Assembly (NCBI GenBank): GCA_950106755.1
Contig: OX467087.1
Location: 17,364,047-17,428,046 of the forward strand
Source: Climacium dendroides
Lineage: Eukaryota > Streptophyta > Bryopsida > Hypnales > Climaciaceae
Reading direction: 5' to 3'
DNA: 64,000 bases
Numbering within the stretch: the first letter of the stretch is position 1; the number at the start of each line of letters is the position of its first letter. The translations under genes and the position numbers were made by a program. A model generated the notes under the pieces. That model had not been told where the DNA came from. It did no database searches and saw only the letters and a program-made list of their open reading frames with translations. Positions 35,561-49,296 of the stretch are shown here, in pieces.

Positions 35561-38187
35561 GACTATACTTAAAACACTCCTTTTTCATGTAGTATTTGAT
35601 AATTATAAATAATGATGGCAATTCAATACCATTTAAACTAATGGTTCTAGAAATATATGTCTTCTAATCCTCTAATTTTGTGAGGAGCTCAATGGAAGAG
35701 AAGAAGTTGTCTAATACAACCACATGCTTGTAGTTGCAAATGCACTAAATTCATGTGGCCAATTTTGCCTTTCTATGTGACGACTTTACATTCTCTAAAG
35801 TCTCTTGAGATTTCCCACAATAAACATCAATGTTGAATACAAACTTTGATGTAGAATCAACTAAGTAACATAATTTCATATTCCATTTTTCAAGCTTTTT
35901 TGGCATGTTCTAGCATGCTAGACAATAACTCTTCATATAGCATACCATCATTTTTTCTTTTACAATAAATTGCTCTAAGTTCTAGAGATTCTTGCATGAA
36001 TTCAAAATACTAGAAAATAACCACTGTATTTGTTACTTTTGTCCATTTGGGGGTACTTCAATGTTGTAATGTGGGCCATCTGCTAGTTGAAGTAGGTAAC
36101 TTGTATGTTAAAGGATGTGTGTAGTGTTGGGAATTCTTGTAAGATGTTCTTATTAGTTATTGGTTGATAATTGATTGGTTAGTAGAACTTGATTTTAAGA
36201 TTAGGGAGATAGGATTAATCAATAACTAGCCTCCCAGGATTGTAATTCAATACTTAAAGGCAAGGGTTGATTCATTGTTTCTCTTTCTTTCTTAAAAGGT
36301 TTAAAGTGTGGCATGCATTTAGATGCTAAGTTGTACATTTGTTCGTGATTTATTATTAATATAAGCATTGATATGCCAGGGAGTTTTGGATGTGTATATT
36401 TCATAAAGTATTAAATCAAAACAAAATTTTGGATCCAAATTTTTGAATAGTTGATCTACCATTTGTTCAATTTTTAAATCTAAATCAATTATGAAGAAAG
36501 AAATAAGAAACTTCAAAGTGAAGGTGTTTGGAATCTAAGGCAACTAAGAAGAATGCATTTGGGAGCTTCAATCTTATTGAATTTTTATGATATGGCTATG
36601 AAACTCAAAGAATACTTTTTAAAACTTGTCTAACACCTTGCATCAAAAATTTGGCTACAATGGATATGGGACCTATTAGTTATGCACAAAATACAAACGG
36701 CATATAGAAATTGCGACATGGCAAAAATTCAATTGTAAAAAAAAGTCCACCAAAGTTGAACAATATCTTAAGGTGGTGATGAAAATTCATATGTAAGTGC
36801 TTGATTAGGTGATATACATTTTGGCAAAGTTTAAAAACAATTGGAGTGATTGTCTATCATTCATGCAAGTCAAAGCTAGTTGTGGTAGTTTCTAGGTTAT
36901 TATGGGAATTATAGGATTTATAGAGATTTGGAAAAAAAAATTGGATTTTGGCTTGGCCTTTGGAGACTTCACACTATGGCCATCCAAGTTGAGAGGCCGC
37001 GGGAGTTCATTGCCAAGGGTTTGGACTTTGGGCTTGGCCTTTGGAGGCTTTATACTATGGCCGGCCAAAGTCTCCAACACCTATTATTTATTGCCTATTT
37101 ATTTCTCATTTCTTTGAACTCTCAATAAAGTTTGGCCACTTAATTCTATGGCCTCTCAACTTGAACGGCCATAGTGTGAAGTGCCCCTAAGAGACTCCAA
37201 ATTGATGGAGAAAGATTTGTTGGTTTCCTTGAAAGGAAACAATCAAGATCCCATTTGTAAAGTGATCAAGTTCAAATTGAAAGTTGAAGAGCCACAATTA
37301 AACTATACTAAAAATAGTGTTACAATTTGGTGAAAGATTGACATATAAGGAGATTAATTAGGAGTTTCTTTAGCCTTGTAGTTTTTAAGAGGGCAGTGAC
37401 AAATTTTGGAATTAGAATAATGTGTGGAAAAAACACATGATCAAAGTTTAAGGAACATTTTCTCTTACAATCTTTTGGTTGCAGTGATCAATTTGGATAT
37501 TTTGAAAAGTATTCCTATTTTAATTGCTTTGTTGGAATGAATTTAATACTATAGCTTAGTTTCCTAATTGGATTTTCAAACTTGTATACAAAAGCCATGT
37601 AGGAATTTTTTTCATCTAGTCCCATCTACAATGTGACATCTAATATGGCACTTAAAAGACGTCAACTAAGACATCCAAAGGTTTTCTAAAATGTCATCTT
37701 AGACATCCAGACATTTTTGAGACATCAACTCAAACATCCAAAGGTTTCTAAAATGTCATCTTAAACATCCAAACATTTTTTGAGACATCAACTCAAATAT
37801 CGAGACAATTTTTGGGATGTATTTTGCAATGTCCATGTAGACATTCATACGTTTTCTAAGAAGGTTTTTGAGATGTCAACTTCAACATTTAGTCAATTTG
37901 TGATGACTACTTGAACATAGGCATTTTATCATGACAACCTTTTTACATGTTCAATATGATTCAAGTCCAAAGCAAACATAATGTCCAATACAATATGTCA
38001 TACACAATACACCATACATTGTGCATAGTATATCATACACAAGACACCATACAATGTATATAATATGCCATACATAATACAATGTACATCATATATAATA
38101 CATCATACACTATATTTAACAGATATGTTACAACGCCTTTAAAGTTGCTTATTGTGTATAAACAAGGATGACAAGATGAGCTACATA
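35561..38187. repeat. AT-rich relics with an inverted repeat and 60-70-bp tandem repeats
   Basis: Near 36968-37181 CACACTATGGCCATCCAAGT with GAGAGGCC is repeated inverted as GGCCTCTCAACTTGAACGGC with CATAGTGTG, and GGCTTGGCCTTTGGAG occurs twice directly, so this is a foldback structure. At 37640-37900 phrases like GACATC.AAAGGTTTTCTAAAATGTC recur in tandem. At 37970-38115 ATACAxxAT(A)CACCATAC repeats occur. No gene is supported. Confidence 0.55.
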
Positions 38188-38469
38188 CACTACTAGAAAA
38201 GTTAATGACTAGATTAACAAAAATTCAACACAAAAGTGTTGAATTTTGTTATTGATTTGAGCAGTTATTAACAGAAAAATATTCAGATCTTTTGTTAATT
38301 TGGTCAAGTGAAAAATTAAAAAATTAAAAAGATTAAATACAATTCAAATATAGAAATTGGAATGTGAAACTTGTTGCATCATCTTCAAAAAGAACCACGT
38401 AGATAGCCAACCACCTTGGCAACCTTGCCACATTGGTGAACCATCTTAGCGATATCACCAAGCAAATAA

Positions 38470-38550
38470 AAGGATGTCAAGGGGTTTTGAACCTTGCACC
38501 TCATGCTTGAAGTAGAGGGACTCAAGCCAATACACCATGCATCCATTTGC
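38470..38550 (-). repeat. tRNA-like module inside the CACTA-type element
   Basis: On the minus strand GGTGTATTGGCTTGAGTC resembles a D-arm/A-box. CCTCTACTTCAAGCATGAGG has a CCTC/GAGG stem like an anticodon arm. CAAGGTTCAAAACCCCTTG resembles a T-arm/B-box. A related patch is at 61205-61290. It lacks a full acceptor stem, so it is not a tRNA gene; a SINE head or tRNA relic is possible. Confidence 0.35.
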
Positions 38551-39333
38551 ATGTCCATGTATGAGTTATATTTTTATTAATTTAGTTTTTGATATTTTTT
38601 TTCCTTTCGCTTTGTGAACTCACTAGACTTCAGAGGTCATTTAGGTACAGTAAAACAACTATTTTCAAAAACTTTGAACTAAAAAAAGTTGAAAAATCAA
38701 GATTAATTTTACTACCAAAAATGCGTTTGATATTTGAACCCTCCAATCAAAAGTGATGGACAAAATTTAGATGTTAAAAAATGTAAAGAAAATGTCCATT
38801 CCAACCCTTCTTTGAACTTTGTCCATAACTTTTGATTGAAATGTCAAATAGTTTTTTTGGAAATGAAAGTTAGATTAATTTTCCAACTTTATTTCGTTCA
38901 AAGTTTTAGAAAAAAAGTTGATTTACTATGCCTAAGTTTTTTGATTTTAAAAAACACCAAATTTTAAATGATCAAGTGAAAAAAATAAAATTTCATTGTA
39001 CATAGAATTCCAACCTCGGTGATTTAAACCCTATATGCCCATGCCTTTTAAAGTGTGTTTTCCTATGAAAAAGAACATGAGCATATAGTTATTTTCAATG
39101 AAGAATTTTTTTTTCAAGACCTAACCACATAGATGTTTGAAGGGCTTGCTTATTAATGTATTCTAATTTTGGATGTGAAATTGCATAGAATTTGTGTGAT
39201 TATAACGAAAAATGTAATTACCTCATTTTTAGTATGGTATCCCTCCCCACAATGTTTGAGAAATTTGCATACAAGAATTTTTGAAGATTGGAAGGGACAT
39301 AAACTACTAAAAATTGAATTAGCACACTACAAT

Positions 39334-40387
39334 CACTAGAAGAAAAACGTGTCCGTTGCAACCCACTGAGATGCGACTATGTGTCCTATACAACTGAGAT
39401 GCGATTGTAGCCCTCTGTATTTGCACCAAATTTCACATGTATGTAGTTGTAGTCGCAAAGTAGTTGGAAAATGAAGAATAGGGTTACGATATTGTAACAG
39501 AAGAACTGACATGAGGTATTCTACATCCAGTATTCATCGCAGTTGTCCATGTGGACAGCTATCCGCGAAGTAGAGTCCACCGTGGAAAAATGCAATCGCT
39601 CTGATTACAGGCTGCAACTAAAAACTAGAAGATTGCAACTTAGAAATGACTCAAATGCAACTAGGAATCAACTATAATGCAACTAGAGCCCGACTACAGT
39701 GCAACTAAAAAACGATTCAAATGCAACTAGAGAACAAGTGCAATGCAACTAGAACATGACTGAAAATCGATTCAATTGTCCCATATCGATTGTCAAGAAT
39801 ATCATCAGCTTGAACATATAAGAATGGTAAGTTATAGCATTCTTGTGTAATGAATTTTGATAGTGAAATTCTAATATTTATATATTTTGTAGATTTCTAC
39901 AATTTGTAGATTTCTATAATCTACAACTCTATAAATTATAACCAAGTCGCAAACTAGTTGCAAACCAGTTGTATGTCAATCGCAAACTAGTTGCACACTA
40001 ATCGCAAACGAGTTGCACACTAGTTGCAAACCAGTTGTATGTCAATCGCAAACCAGTTGTACTCTAGTCACAAACGAGTTGCACATCAATCGCAAACTAG
40101 TTGCACACCAGTTGTATGTCAATCGCAAACCAGTTGCACATTAGTCGCAAACTAGTTGCACACAAATAAGTGAAATAACTTCCACATCAGCAACCACGTC
40201 ACAGCAGTTCATCGACGAAGTTCTCCATTGCCTATCGAATGACAAACAACCTCGCGACTGCAGTGCAACTCATGCAACTTGTCCACTGCGACTACGGACT
40301 CCAGAATATCACCAAGTCGCAAACGTCCGATACGACTACAAACCAGTCGCAAACCGCAGTTGCAAAACCCTGCTTTTTCTTCTAGTG
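39334..40387. mobile_element. CACTA-type element, 1054 bp, nested, TSD AAT
   Basis: The ends are CACTAGAAGAAAAACG and CTTTTTCTTCTAGTG, with AAT on both sides (39331-39333, 40388-40390). The interior is non-coding and full of subterminal repeats: AATGCAACTAGAA-like units at 39600-39770 and units of about 20-22 bp such as TCGCAAACTAGTTGCACAC at 39940-40165. Repeated GTCGCAAAC/GTTGCA motifs probably served as transposase binding sites. It is younger than the element it sits in. Confidence 0.88.
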
Positions 40388-41129
40388 AATGCACTTTCAA
40401 AAATCTTAAGTTCTAATGAAGAGGTTCCAAATTCATTACATAATCCACCTTGCAATTTCTAAAATGCAATTTTTTTATAAGTAGAAATTGTATAAGTTCA
40501 AATAAACACTTGCATGTTTAAATTTCCAATAGTGAAAATCATGAAAATAATTTATTCTTTCTATTGGGACCATTTTCAAAGCAAATGGAATACATACGAT
40601 TTTTTAAATTCCAAATCAAGTGAAATTGGCAAACTTTGTTCAAAACCAAGAAATCAAATAAAGTTGATAAGTTGCACTCTTCACTAACTGTACATATATG
40701 TGTTTGTAGGACCTCTCAAAAATCAAATATTTATTTATTTTCAGTAAAAAAAGGAAGCTTCCAATAGTTAACCTTCAAAACCGCCCTTAAAATATTTTTA
40801 AATAGTCAAAGGAATTTAAATACCAACACCAAAATAAGCCTAAAATTTCAGATCAATCATACATGGTCGATTGGGCATTTAAAGATTAAACATTCCTAAT
40901 TCACAAAAAAACTTATTTCAAACTCTTATAAATCAAAATGAACAAAAAAAAGTGTTGAATTTTTTGTTGTTTTGGATGTTGCACTATTCAAATCAACAAA
41001 ATTTTGTGACCATTTTGTTAACTTGTGCCAAAATCAACTAAAAACTATAAAAATGGAAAATGCAATATCCACTTTAATAAAAAAATTGGTTGATGTTTTG
41101 TTAAGTTGATCATTGTTTTTCTAGTACTG

Positions 41130-42360
41130 TAAACTTGTTTTTCAATCATTGTTTCTACATTCATAAGTTGAAGCATATTTTTCCCAACAAACCAATTTTT
41201 GAAAACACCAGCACCGGTTCTAATGATGTCTTCAAAATCTTTCAACTCTCATGCCACATTTAACTACTTCTGGACTATTCATTGAATTCTGGACTATTCA
41301 AGGAATTCAAAACATCGGGAGATCTCCCGATATTTGTATAGATTGGGAGATCTTTTGATGTTGGTATAGATCTCTTGATGTTTTGAACTGATCCCCCGTT
41401 GAATATTTAGATCCCCCGATGTTTTGGATAGATCCTTTGATACATCTCCCAATGACCATTATAAATTCTAGACTTTCAAAAGTCCAGAAGTAGTTAAATG
41501 TAGCATTCTCCAAGGTCAAAGATCTATGATTGCACTCATTGCTAGGAATTGTTACTCCTCACCTCCCATTGTTGTTTTATTGCTTGGAAATTTTATCAAT
41601 TGCTAAATCCTGTCTTTAGACATTAAGTCCTAAAGAAATAGTAAGGCTATAAAAGTGTTCTATAATCAAGACTTATCTCTAGCCCTTAGAATTTGCATTG
41701 GAGTCAATACATGTTGATCAACAAGCACTATAAGAAATCTATTAGAAAAAATACGGTCATGTTTTTGTTGACATCAATGCACTACAAATTTTGAGCCTAT
41801 GGGAGGCAATTTTTTTTATTGATGTTGGAAAAAATGTGGGAAAGTCCTCCAAAACATGGAAGTGCCACATTGACTAGGGGTTCTGAATTCAATTGGATAA
41901 ATTCTATAAATGATTGTAGGCTAAGGTAAAACATAAACCAAATGTGAAAAAAATAGGGGAAGGGTAGCCATATGACATGCTTTGGAAAAAAAGGGAAATG
42001 GATGGATGTACACTATGGAAAAAGAAGCTCTTTAAACAAATGGGGTGGTAGGAAGTAAAACAACCCATATGGGATATATGAAGCAAATTTTTTTATCAAA
42101 GTTGAATGTCTGAAAAAACATCCACATGTCTGAAACAACGTCCACATGTAGTATAGTCAAGTTTCCATCTTTGAATTATTCCATATCTTTTGTCATGGAT
42201 GAACAATGGATTTTAGTATAAAAGAGGCCTTTCCACCTTTCATTCTCACTAAATGCCAATCAAGTAATTACTTGATTTTGCCATCAAAATTTTTTATGAT
42301 GTTAGATGATAAATTCATGGTGAATTTGACAATTTTTTCTTGTTCAATTTTTCTTGGAAG
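41130..42360. other. Intergenic with a GATCYCCCGATG short repeat
   Basis: At 41310-41460 the phrase GAT(C)TCCCGATGTTTTG recurs at least four times in variant forms between two copies of a TCTGGACT(A/T)TTCAA phrase and its inverse (41265-41300, 41463-41490). It looks like another small foldback repeat. No gene. Confidence 0.45.
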
Positions 42361-44407
42361 TGACCAACTTGGCCAAACTTCTATTAACAAGGCCAATAAC
42401 ATAAAACAAGTACAAGAGGGGGTTCAAAGCTTTGTCGTGCTTGGGATTGTATAAGATTTCTAAAACATTAAAACCATTTAAGGTCAAAGCTCTGTTGTAG
42501 TTGTAGACAACCTCTAAATTCTACCAATTTCTATAACCTCTAAATTCAAAGCTCCACCGTGTTTTTTTTTTTTTTCTAAAATTTTAATAATTTCACAATA
42601 TGTAAAGTCAAAGCTTTGCCGCCCCAAATGGAACAAAAATACAAGAAAATACTCCCACTCCTACTCCCACTCCAAGTTAATACAAACTTTCATATACATG
42701 TTAGTACAAATTCTAACCACACATTGTTAGTACAAACATAAATTAGAACAAAACAAAAATTTTTGACATACAATTTGTTAGTACAACCATAAAAACTCTA
42801 GAGACCCTCACAAAGTGGCATTGCCAAGGTACGGAGTGGAATTTCTCTAGGATTAGTACAAAAACACAAGAAACTTAAGGACATACACAATCAACTTCAA
42901 AAATTGGTTAAAACACCACAAATTATAAAAAATATACCAAAATACAAACAACAAAGTGTCAGTAAAGTTTAAAGAAACCTCTAAGTCCTTCAAAACTTGC
43001 ACAAAAGTTAACAATAGAGCTTGAAATGCTCCAAAAACACCACGTTTACAACTTTAAATAAAAAATGGCCAAAAAATCCAAACTAATGGACCAATGTGTA
43101 CAAAGCCAAAACTTGGCAAAAAAGAGGTGTTTTGAGAGGAGAGGAGGTGCCCTTATATACTCTTATAAGGGCATCCACCTCTTCTCATTTTCATAAGGTA
43201 AACTTATCACTTAGGATTTTCATCCTAATTTTTCAAATTTTGACTTCTACGTTGGTCCAAAACTCTAACTTTTGGAGATTAACTCCAAATCACAAATGGA
43301 ATGTGCCATTGGTTTCATAAGGCCATTTTTAGCTAGAAAGAATCCCCCACCTCTTTTTCATCCGCTAAAAAACCACTAAAAGCTAGCGCCAACTAGAATC
43401 CAAAAGAAGTAAAATTCAACTTTTGGAGGTTGATTTTTTTGAAGAAAGTAATTAGCTCAGGCTCTTTAGTAAGTGTAAGGGAGTAAGAAAAGACCCCTCT
43501 CTGACCTCAATCCAATTCTGTATGCTCCTGATACACTGGTCAACTCCACGTTTAATTTTCAATTTTGTCAATCTTAGAGGATCTTATCAGTTTTGAGTCT
43601 TTTGACTATTGGAATGCCACGAAACTTGTTGGAGTTCATTATTAACATAAAAAAACTATATTAATATTTAGTGAGATTTTACCATAGCTTGGATAATTTC
43701 TAGGAATTTTCTATCAAGGCTTTTAGCGCTTGACCACTCGGAAAACGATCTTTTGGAGATCAGAAAAAACCGAGAATTTTCATGGAACCTCTCATGAAAT
43801 TCCACAAGAGATGTGCAAGCTCATATTTTTACTTTGAACATCTGAAGAAGGAGAATCAAATCCTACTATCTCCTTTAACTTTTGGTAATTAGGAAATCTT
43901 CCAAATTGAAGGGAATCTTGGAGAACCGATTGTGCCATTGGACTCCTAGCATGATTCCCACCTCAAGTCACCATACTTAGGTTATAGATGCCCTTCTCTA
44001 ATTCGTCTTGAGTTTTCTTCACTTGCAAGCTAACAATTGTGGTTTCTAATATTTCACTAATGGAATGGAGATATTGAAACTTCTCTTTGGGAATCTAAAC
44101 TAGGATTCTTACAAAATTCCCTTAGATCAATTTAGCTAGGATTTGTCAGGTTTAGACAAGTTGAGTAATTTCTACTAAACACGCTTATTTTATACAATTT
44201 TTGGTTTCTACCCTATCTACATGCGGAATTTGGTTATAATTAAAGAAAAATGCTCTATTTAGGACCAAATGCTATATTGGTATGTGACATCTCTATTTTG
44301 ATTATTCACTCTTTTGGGGGATTTTTGTATATAAAACTATACTCAAAACTAATAAAATCCAAAAAACATCAACTTACGAGTTCCCAATGACTAAATGGAC
44401 ACTCACA
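42361..44407 (+). mobile_element. LTR copy (family R1), plus orientation, 5' truncated
   Basis: It aligns with 28501-30521 of the solo LTR from TGACCAACTTGGCCAAAC to the terminal GGACACTCACA. Shared landmarks are AAAGCTTTGTCGTGCTTGG, CCCTTATATACTC (promoter-like, about 43150), TAGGATTTTCATCCTAATT and ATTCTGTATGCTCC. Upstream of 42361 similarity stops, and no 5-bp duplication is found. The three plus/minus copies show clear but old divergence. Confidence 0.75.
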
Positions 44408-47400
44408 GTTTATAACTTTATATCTTGCTTTATATATTTTAAACTTGAAGAGTTTTGTTCTTGATTTTTAGATTCTAAATGACTAGAGCATATCATTCAT
44501 GTAAAATTCAAAATGATTTCACACTTACTAATCAAACCTTTCTAGCATGAATTATAGAGTTTCATAGTTTTGGATGGTTTTTAATCATCAATAATTCATC
44601 TAGATTTATCCCCTAGAATTTTTAGTCTTTCTTAGTCTATTTTAGTCTTCTCAATGTATTTGGGTGACCAATGACTTTGGATGTGAAAGTTGATTTACTT
44701 TCTAATTCCACTCTAACTTATGAAACTACTTTTACATCCAAACTTGATCCAACTAATGTCCAAACTTCATCCTTCTATATTCTCCTTGGATTTTGTTTGT
44801 CTTAGGATTGTAGTGCCTTATAAGGAAACTACTCTTTAAATTCTTTGTGAATATTTGACTAAATTTTACTTTTGAACTCAATTTAAGGTAAGTTCAACTT
44901 AGTGACTAAGTATGTAATCATCTATTGTACTATTTTTGGATATTAAATAGTTAATTTTTGGCAATTTTCATATAAATTAAACATTCTACCTCCTACTAAG
45001 AAATGTAAAAAAATAATTTTAGAATTATTTTATAAACGTATTAATTCATTGTTTTTCTTTTGTTAACCCATAAAGGACTAAGGTCGTTTTTCTACCAAAA
45101 AAACATTCAAAAATGCCATTTCTATAGTAAAGAGTAAGAAATTTTGAAAATTGCTTTTTTTTCATATCTAACTATAGTATCTTACACCTAACTAATATGA
45201 GAATGTGTGGAAAAAATTTCAAAAATTTTGTCCACAAAGATTGCAAGATGTTTGCTTTTAAAGTAAAAGAAACAAGTTCTTCATCACAATGTGGGGTTAG
45301 ATTTTTTGACTTTGAACCTTCTTACCCCCTAAAGAACCAAATGGTGTTTTTTTTGGCAACATAGCAATTTTTGGCAACTCACAATGAATGGAATTTTTAT
45401 TTTTTTCTTTGAAATATTCACACAACATGTACCCAAGGAGGAGCTTTAAGGCCCAACAATTTTCATAACTTTTGGTTTCATGGTTAAAAAGTTATTGTAT
45501 GTTATGTAATTTTCAAAATTTGGTGGTCAATCTAGGTAGCAAAAAAATTCTTTAAAAATTCTATTTTTAATAGAATACAAATTTGAAATTGGTTCTCTAG
45601 ATATATTTATACATGGACAGCTTTGAATCATTCCATTTTGATTAATGAGATGAAAGTTATAAGGAGTTTTAGTTGTGGGTAATTTGTGGGTGGTTATGGA
45701 ATCTCTACTCTAAAATAAACTTTGAAGTCCTTTACCTAACTCAATTTTCAATATTTTCGTAAAAAGATAAAAACATTAGGTGCACATTTTTTTATTACAA
45801 CATTTCAACCATTGGGATTGTCATTTTTCAATCCCATAAATAAATGGTTAATAATTTAGTATTTTGAATCATTCTCTACTTCTTTCTACTTACTATTTTT
45901 TTCTTATATGTTGTATAATTCCAAATGATCTAAAAAAATTTAAGCATGTAGCCAACTTGATTTGGAGAATGAATACAAAGAGTAACCATCATTTTGGACA
46001 ATTTTTCATAAAAATGTGACCTTGTAAAGTGCAGCTGCCCGATTTTTTGTAGGGTAAAAAAAGGATTTTTGTCATTTCAAAGGTTAATATCTTGCAATCT
46101 ACATGGTAGAACTTTCTAAAATTTTTCCACATCTTCTCAAACCACAATACTATAAGATCCTATGGTTACATGTGTCTAAGAATGTTTTATTTCAAAAATT
46201 TGGTACTTGTACTAGAGATGGCAGTTTTGGAGCATTCTTGATGAAAACATAGTCAAAAACCTTTAGGGGTTAACTTAAATTTTTGGCATTAAAATTTTTT
46301 GAGGTTTAAATATTTACAATGGGAAATTGAATTGAGGGTCTAGGAAAAAAACATTCAAAAAAAATTAATTTGCATGCTTCAAAAAATTGTAAAGTAGAAG
46401 TAGCTATGAAATAGAAGGAAAATCTAAATTATATATATATATCTCTAAAATGGAATTAAAACGCACTATTCTCAATGGTGAGATTGTTTTAGGAAGAAAA
46501 ACTAAACCATGTGGAACTTGTTTCTTTCAAATTGTAAAAATTGCATTCAGAAATGGATCTTGCAAGTTATTTTTTCAAGAAAATACTCTATTTGCTCAAA
46601 AACCAGACTGTCCATAACTTTCTCACAACAAATCCAAATGGAATGAATCAAATCTTTTTATGTAGAAAAAAAATTAAGGAAAAAAAAATTCAAATTTTGA
46701 AATCTTTTTTTGCTTCCTCCTGTCCCCTCTTTTGAGCTTATTTGGGCATAACTTTTGTTCATAGGTACTATTGAAAGAGGATAATGACCTACTTGGAAAT
46801 TACCTTATTAGTATAATAAGTTCATTCCAAAGGAGGCTTATCAATGGAAATTTCATATCAATTAAGAAATGATATTTGGTTCCTAATGTCAATTAGAAAA
46901 TTATTTCCAACTCAATTGCCTAAGATATACATTATTTTCAATTGCATCACATAAGCACATATACACATTCATTGCAATGATATTTTTTTTATTACTTTCA
47001 ATTTGGTGAATATATCACCGTTAAATTTTATACTTAGATTTGTCATACAATACTAATACTTCATCAGTTTTTATCTATCTTACATTTCTATCGTCATCAC
47101 AAACATAACATCTCAATTAAGTCTCCTCCTCTTCCTCATTCATACACATAAACTAATCTCCTTCAATCCACACTTCACTTCTCCAAACATTCTCTGATTT
47201 GATCACACTCATAATCTTCAATTTTCATTTTCTCCCAACTAGGAAACATCCACAAACTCTTCACTCGATTACACTTAAACAATCTGGATCATTTTTTTGA
47301 TTCTATAGATGCATTCACTTCACACACACACACATACCAAGCAACCAACTTGGAACATACAAACCAAAAAACTACATAGATTAACTAGTTGGGATTCACA

Positions 47401-49296
47401 GTGGACTTCTTTGATAGTGGATAAAGAAAAAATGGAATCAAAACCAACATAATAGGAAAGACAAAAGCGACGGTTATAGAATTGAGAAAAACGACTAACT
47501 ACCAACAACTACCCAAATTGGAATCACAAACTTGATTACTAATATTCATTCTATTGATATTGACAAAATTGACATACTATCGATGAGGATTACAATTCAC
47601 CCTACTTATCCCTTTTTGACTCATCCAACTAGATAAATACTTAACCTAATCCAACTTGGCACTTGATTTGACTGCATTCTTCTATCCCATTAGATACAAA
47701 GTAAAAGACATAGCTCAACAATCAAAAAGACTAAACTTTAGATCAAAATAGCTCACCCAAATGGCCCACTTGGACTAAAACTTAACCAACAAATTATCAA
47801 AATACTATAAAACACTCAAAAATCCAACCCAAAAATTACAAAATTAACAATCAGACTAGGAGATCTGTAGGCATTGATTGGAAAAAGATTTATTCCCATG
47901 AAGCTAATTAGTTCTTCTATCTTCAAAAAGAATTTAAAAAAATCATGACAAAAATTCAGCCCATAGGTTCCTACCTAAAATCCCATTAGTCCCCAGAAGG
48001 GACAATGGTCCTTTAAGGGTTAGTTGAAAAAAATCAAATAAAAATGAAGTTTAAAGACTCACCAAATATTTGATCTTTTGGTCTTTTGGGATTTTATTAC
48101 AAACTCTAGTACCATTGTGTTATATTCCTCCAAGTCTATGATGATGGTTCTTTTTAGTTTTTTTTACTCATTGCTTAATTTTTATAATTTCTTACAAGGG
48201 GAATTCTTTATAGGTTTAAATTGTTTTATTTTACTTTTCTATTTTTTTCTATTTTCAACTATTATTTTTTTAATATTTAATATTCTATTTTAGACCTACA
48301 TTCTATAGGTGCTCTAACTTCTCTATTTTGCGAGGATATTGTCAATAGAAAAGCATACTATAATTCTACAATTAATAATATGTGGGATAATAGGATCTAA
48401 ATACTATTGGTTCTTCCCTCATTTAATTCTCTCTCACTACTAAAATGTTTATAGATATGTAGATTTCAATCTAATTTTGAATTCAAAAAGTCAAAAAGAT
48501 GGACATTGCTAATAGTAGACTTCTAGTCACTATTAAATAAACTCCTTTTTGAATAGTGGAATGTTTTCTTCATTAGATCTTTTTTGGACGGCATCAAAGG
48601 GTTGTTTCAAGCTTGTTTCCTATGCTATGAATTAGCTAGTGCAAGCCAAAATAAAATAATAAAATATTTTATTTTATTATATTTAAAAAAAATTCGAGGC
48701 CTTGTAGACTAGCTAAATTTCAATTAATGCCAAATCCAAACTAGCCTATACTACACTTGAGTTAGTTACTGCTAGTGTGTCAAAATTAGCTTTAGTCTCA
48801 TTGTTGGGAAATCAAACTCAACTCTAGTTGAATAAGTGTCCAAGATTGAAATGGACTCACCACTAAGTATCTAGAATTGATACAATAGTCACACTACAAT
48901 AGCAAATCAATAGCCTATTTATGACCAAATGGACCATGTCTAATGTTTTTCTATATTTCAAAATGAACCATGTGATTTTTCAAAGATGCCCAATTCCATG
49001 TTGGAAGTGAAAACTTATAAAAATTGTTATCCTTATTGAAATTGCTTGAAATGAGATCTTGATCTAAAGAGTATGAAAATTCAAAGCCACCACATCTCAA
49101 TACAATAAAAATACTATAAATACTAATAAATCTCTATATCTCTACTATATGTTTCCAAACAAAAGTCTCGAGTCCAAAAACTTTAACTTATAAGGGCAAT
49201 AAACTTCTATGGTGTATTCTAAATTTTTTTGGATAGGTTTATCATACTACTAAAATCATAACTCCCTCTGTAATATCACAATTGCTACCATTAATA
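44408..49296. other. Long AT-rich stretch without genes
   Basis: I see no coding motif on either strand. Phrases such as 'ataacttttggtt', 'cttgcaatctacatggtagaac' and 'aaaaatttcaaaaatt' recur at 45100-46800, which suggests several badly worn copies of one repeat. Short microsatellites occur, (AT)n near 46433 and (CA)n near 47322. Open frames here (for example 46541-46735) are chance. Confidence 0.5.

Larger units (their letters stand above)
38188..41129. mobile_element. CACTA-type element, outer of a nested pair
   Basis: The left end CACTACTAGAAAAGTTAATGAC pairs with the right end read inward, CAGTACTAGAAAAACAATGA. Internal sequence parallels the element at 60748-61981: AACAAAAATTCAACACAAAAGTG near the start, a tRNA-like patch, and 'cataacttttgatt' stretches. 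The 3-bp flanks (ATA, TAA) do not match, so the target duplication has decayed or the end is off by a base or two. Another element (39334-40387) is inserted in it. No transposase is seen. Confidence 0.65.

Noticed and set aside
39940..40165. Regularly spaced short repeats that could recall a CRISPR array
   Set aside because: Units are imperfect, have no unique spacers, and sit inside a CACTA-type element with exact ends; the genome is eukaryotic.
41725..41870. CACTATAAGAAATCT as a further CACTA-type element
   Set aside because: No matching inverted end or 3-bp repeat could be found nearby.
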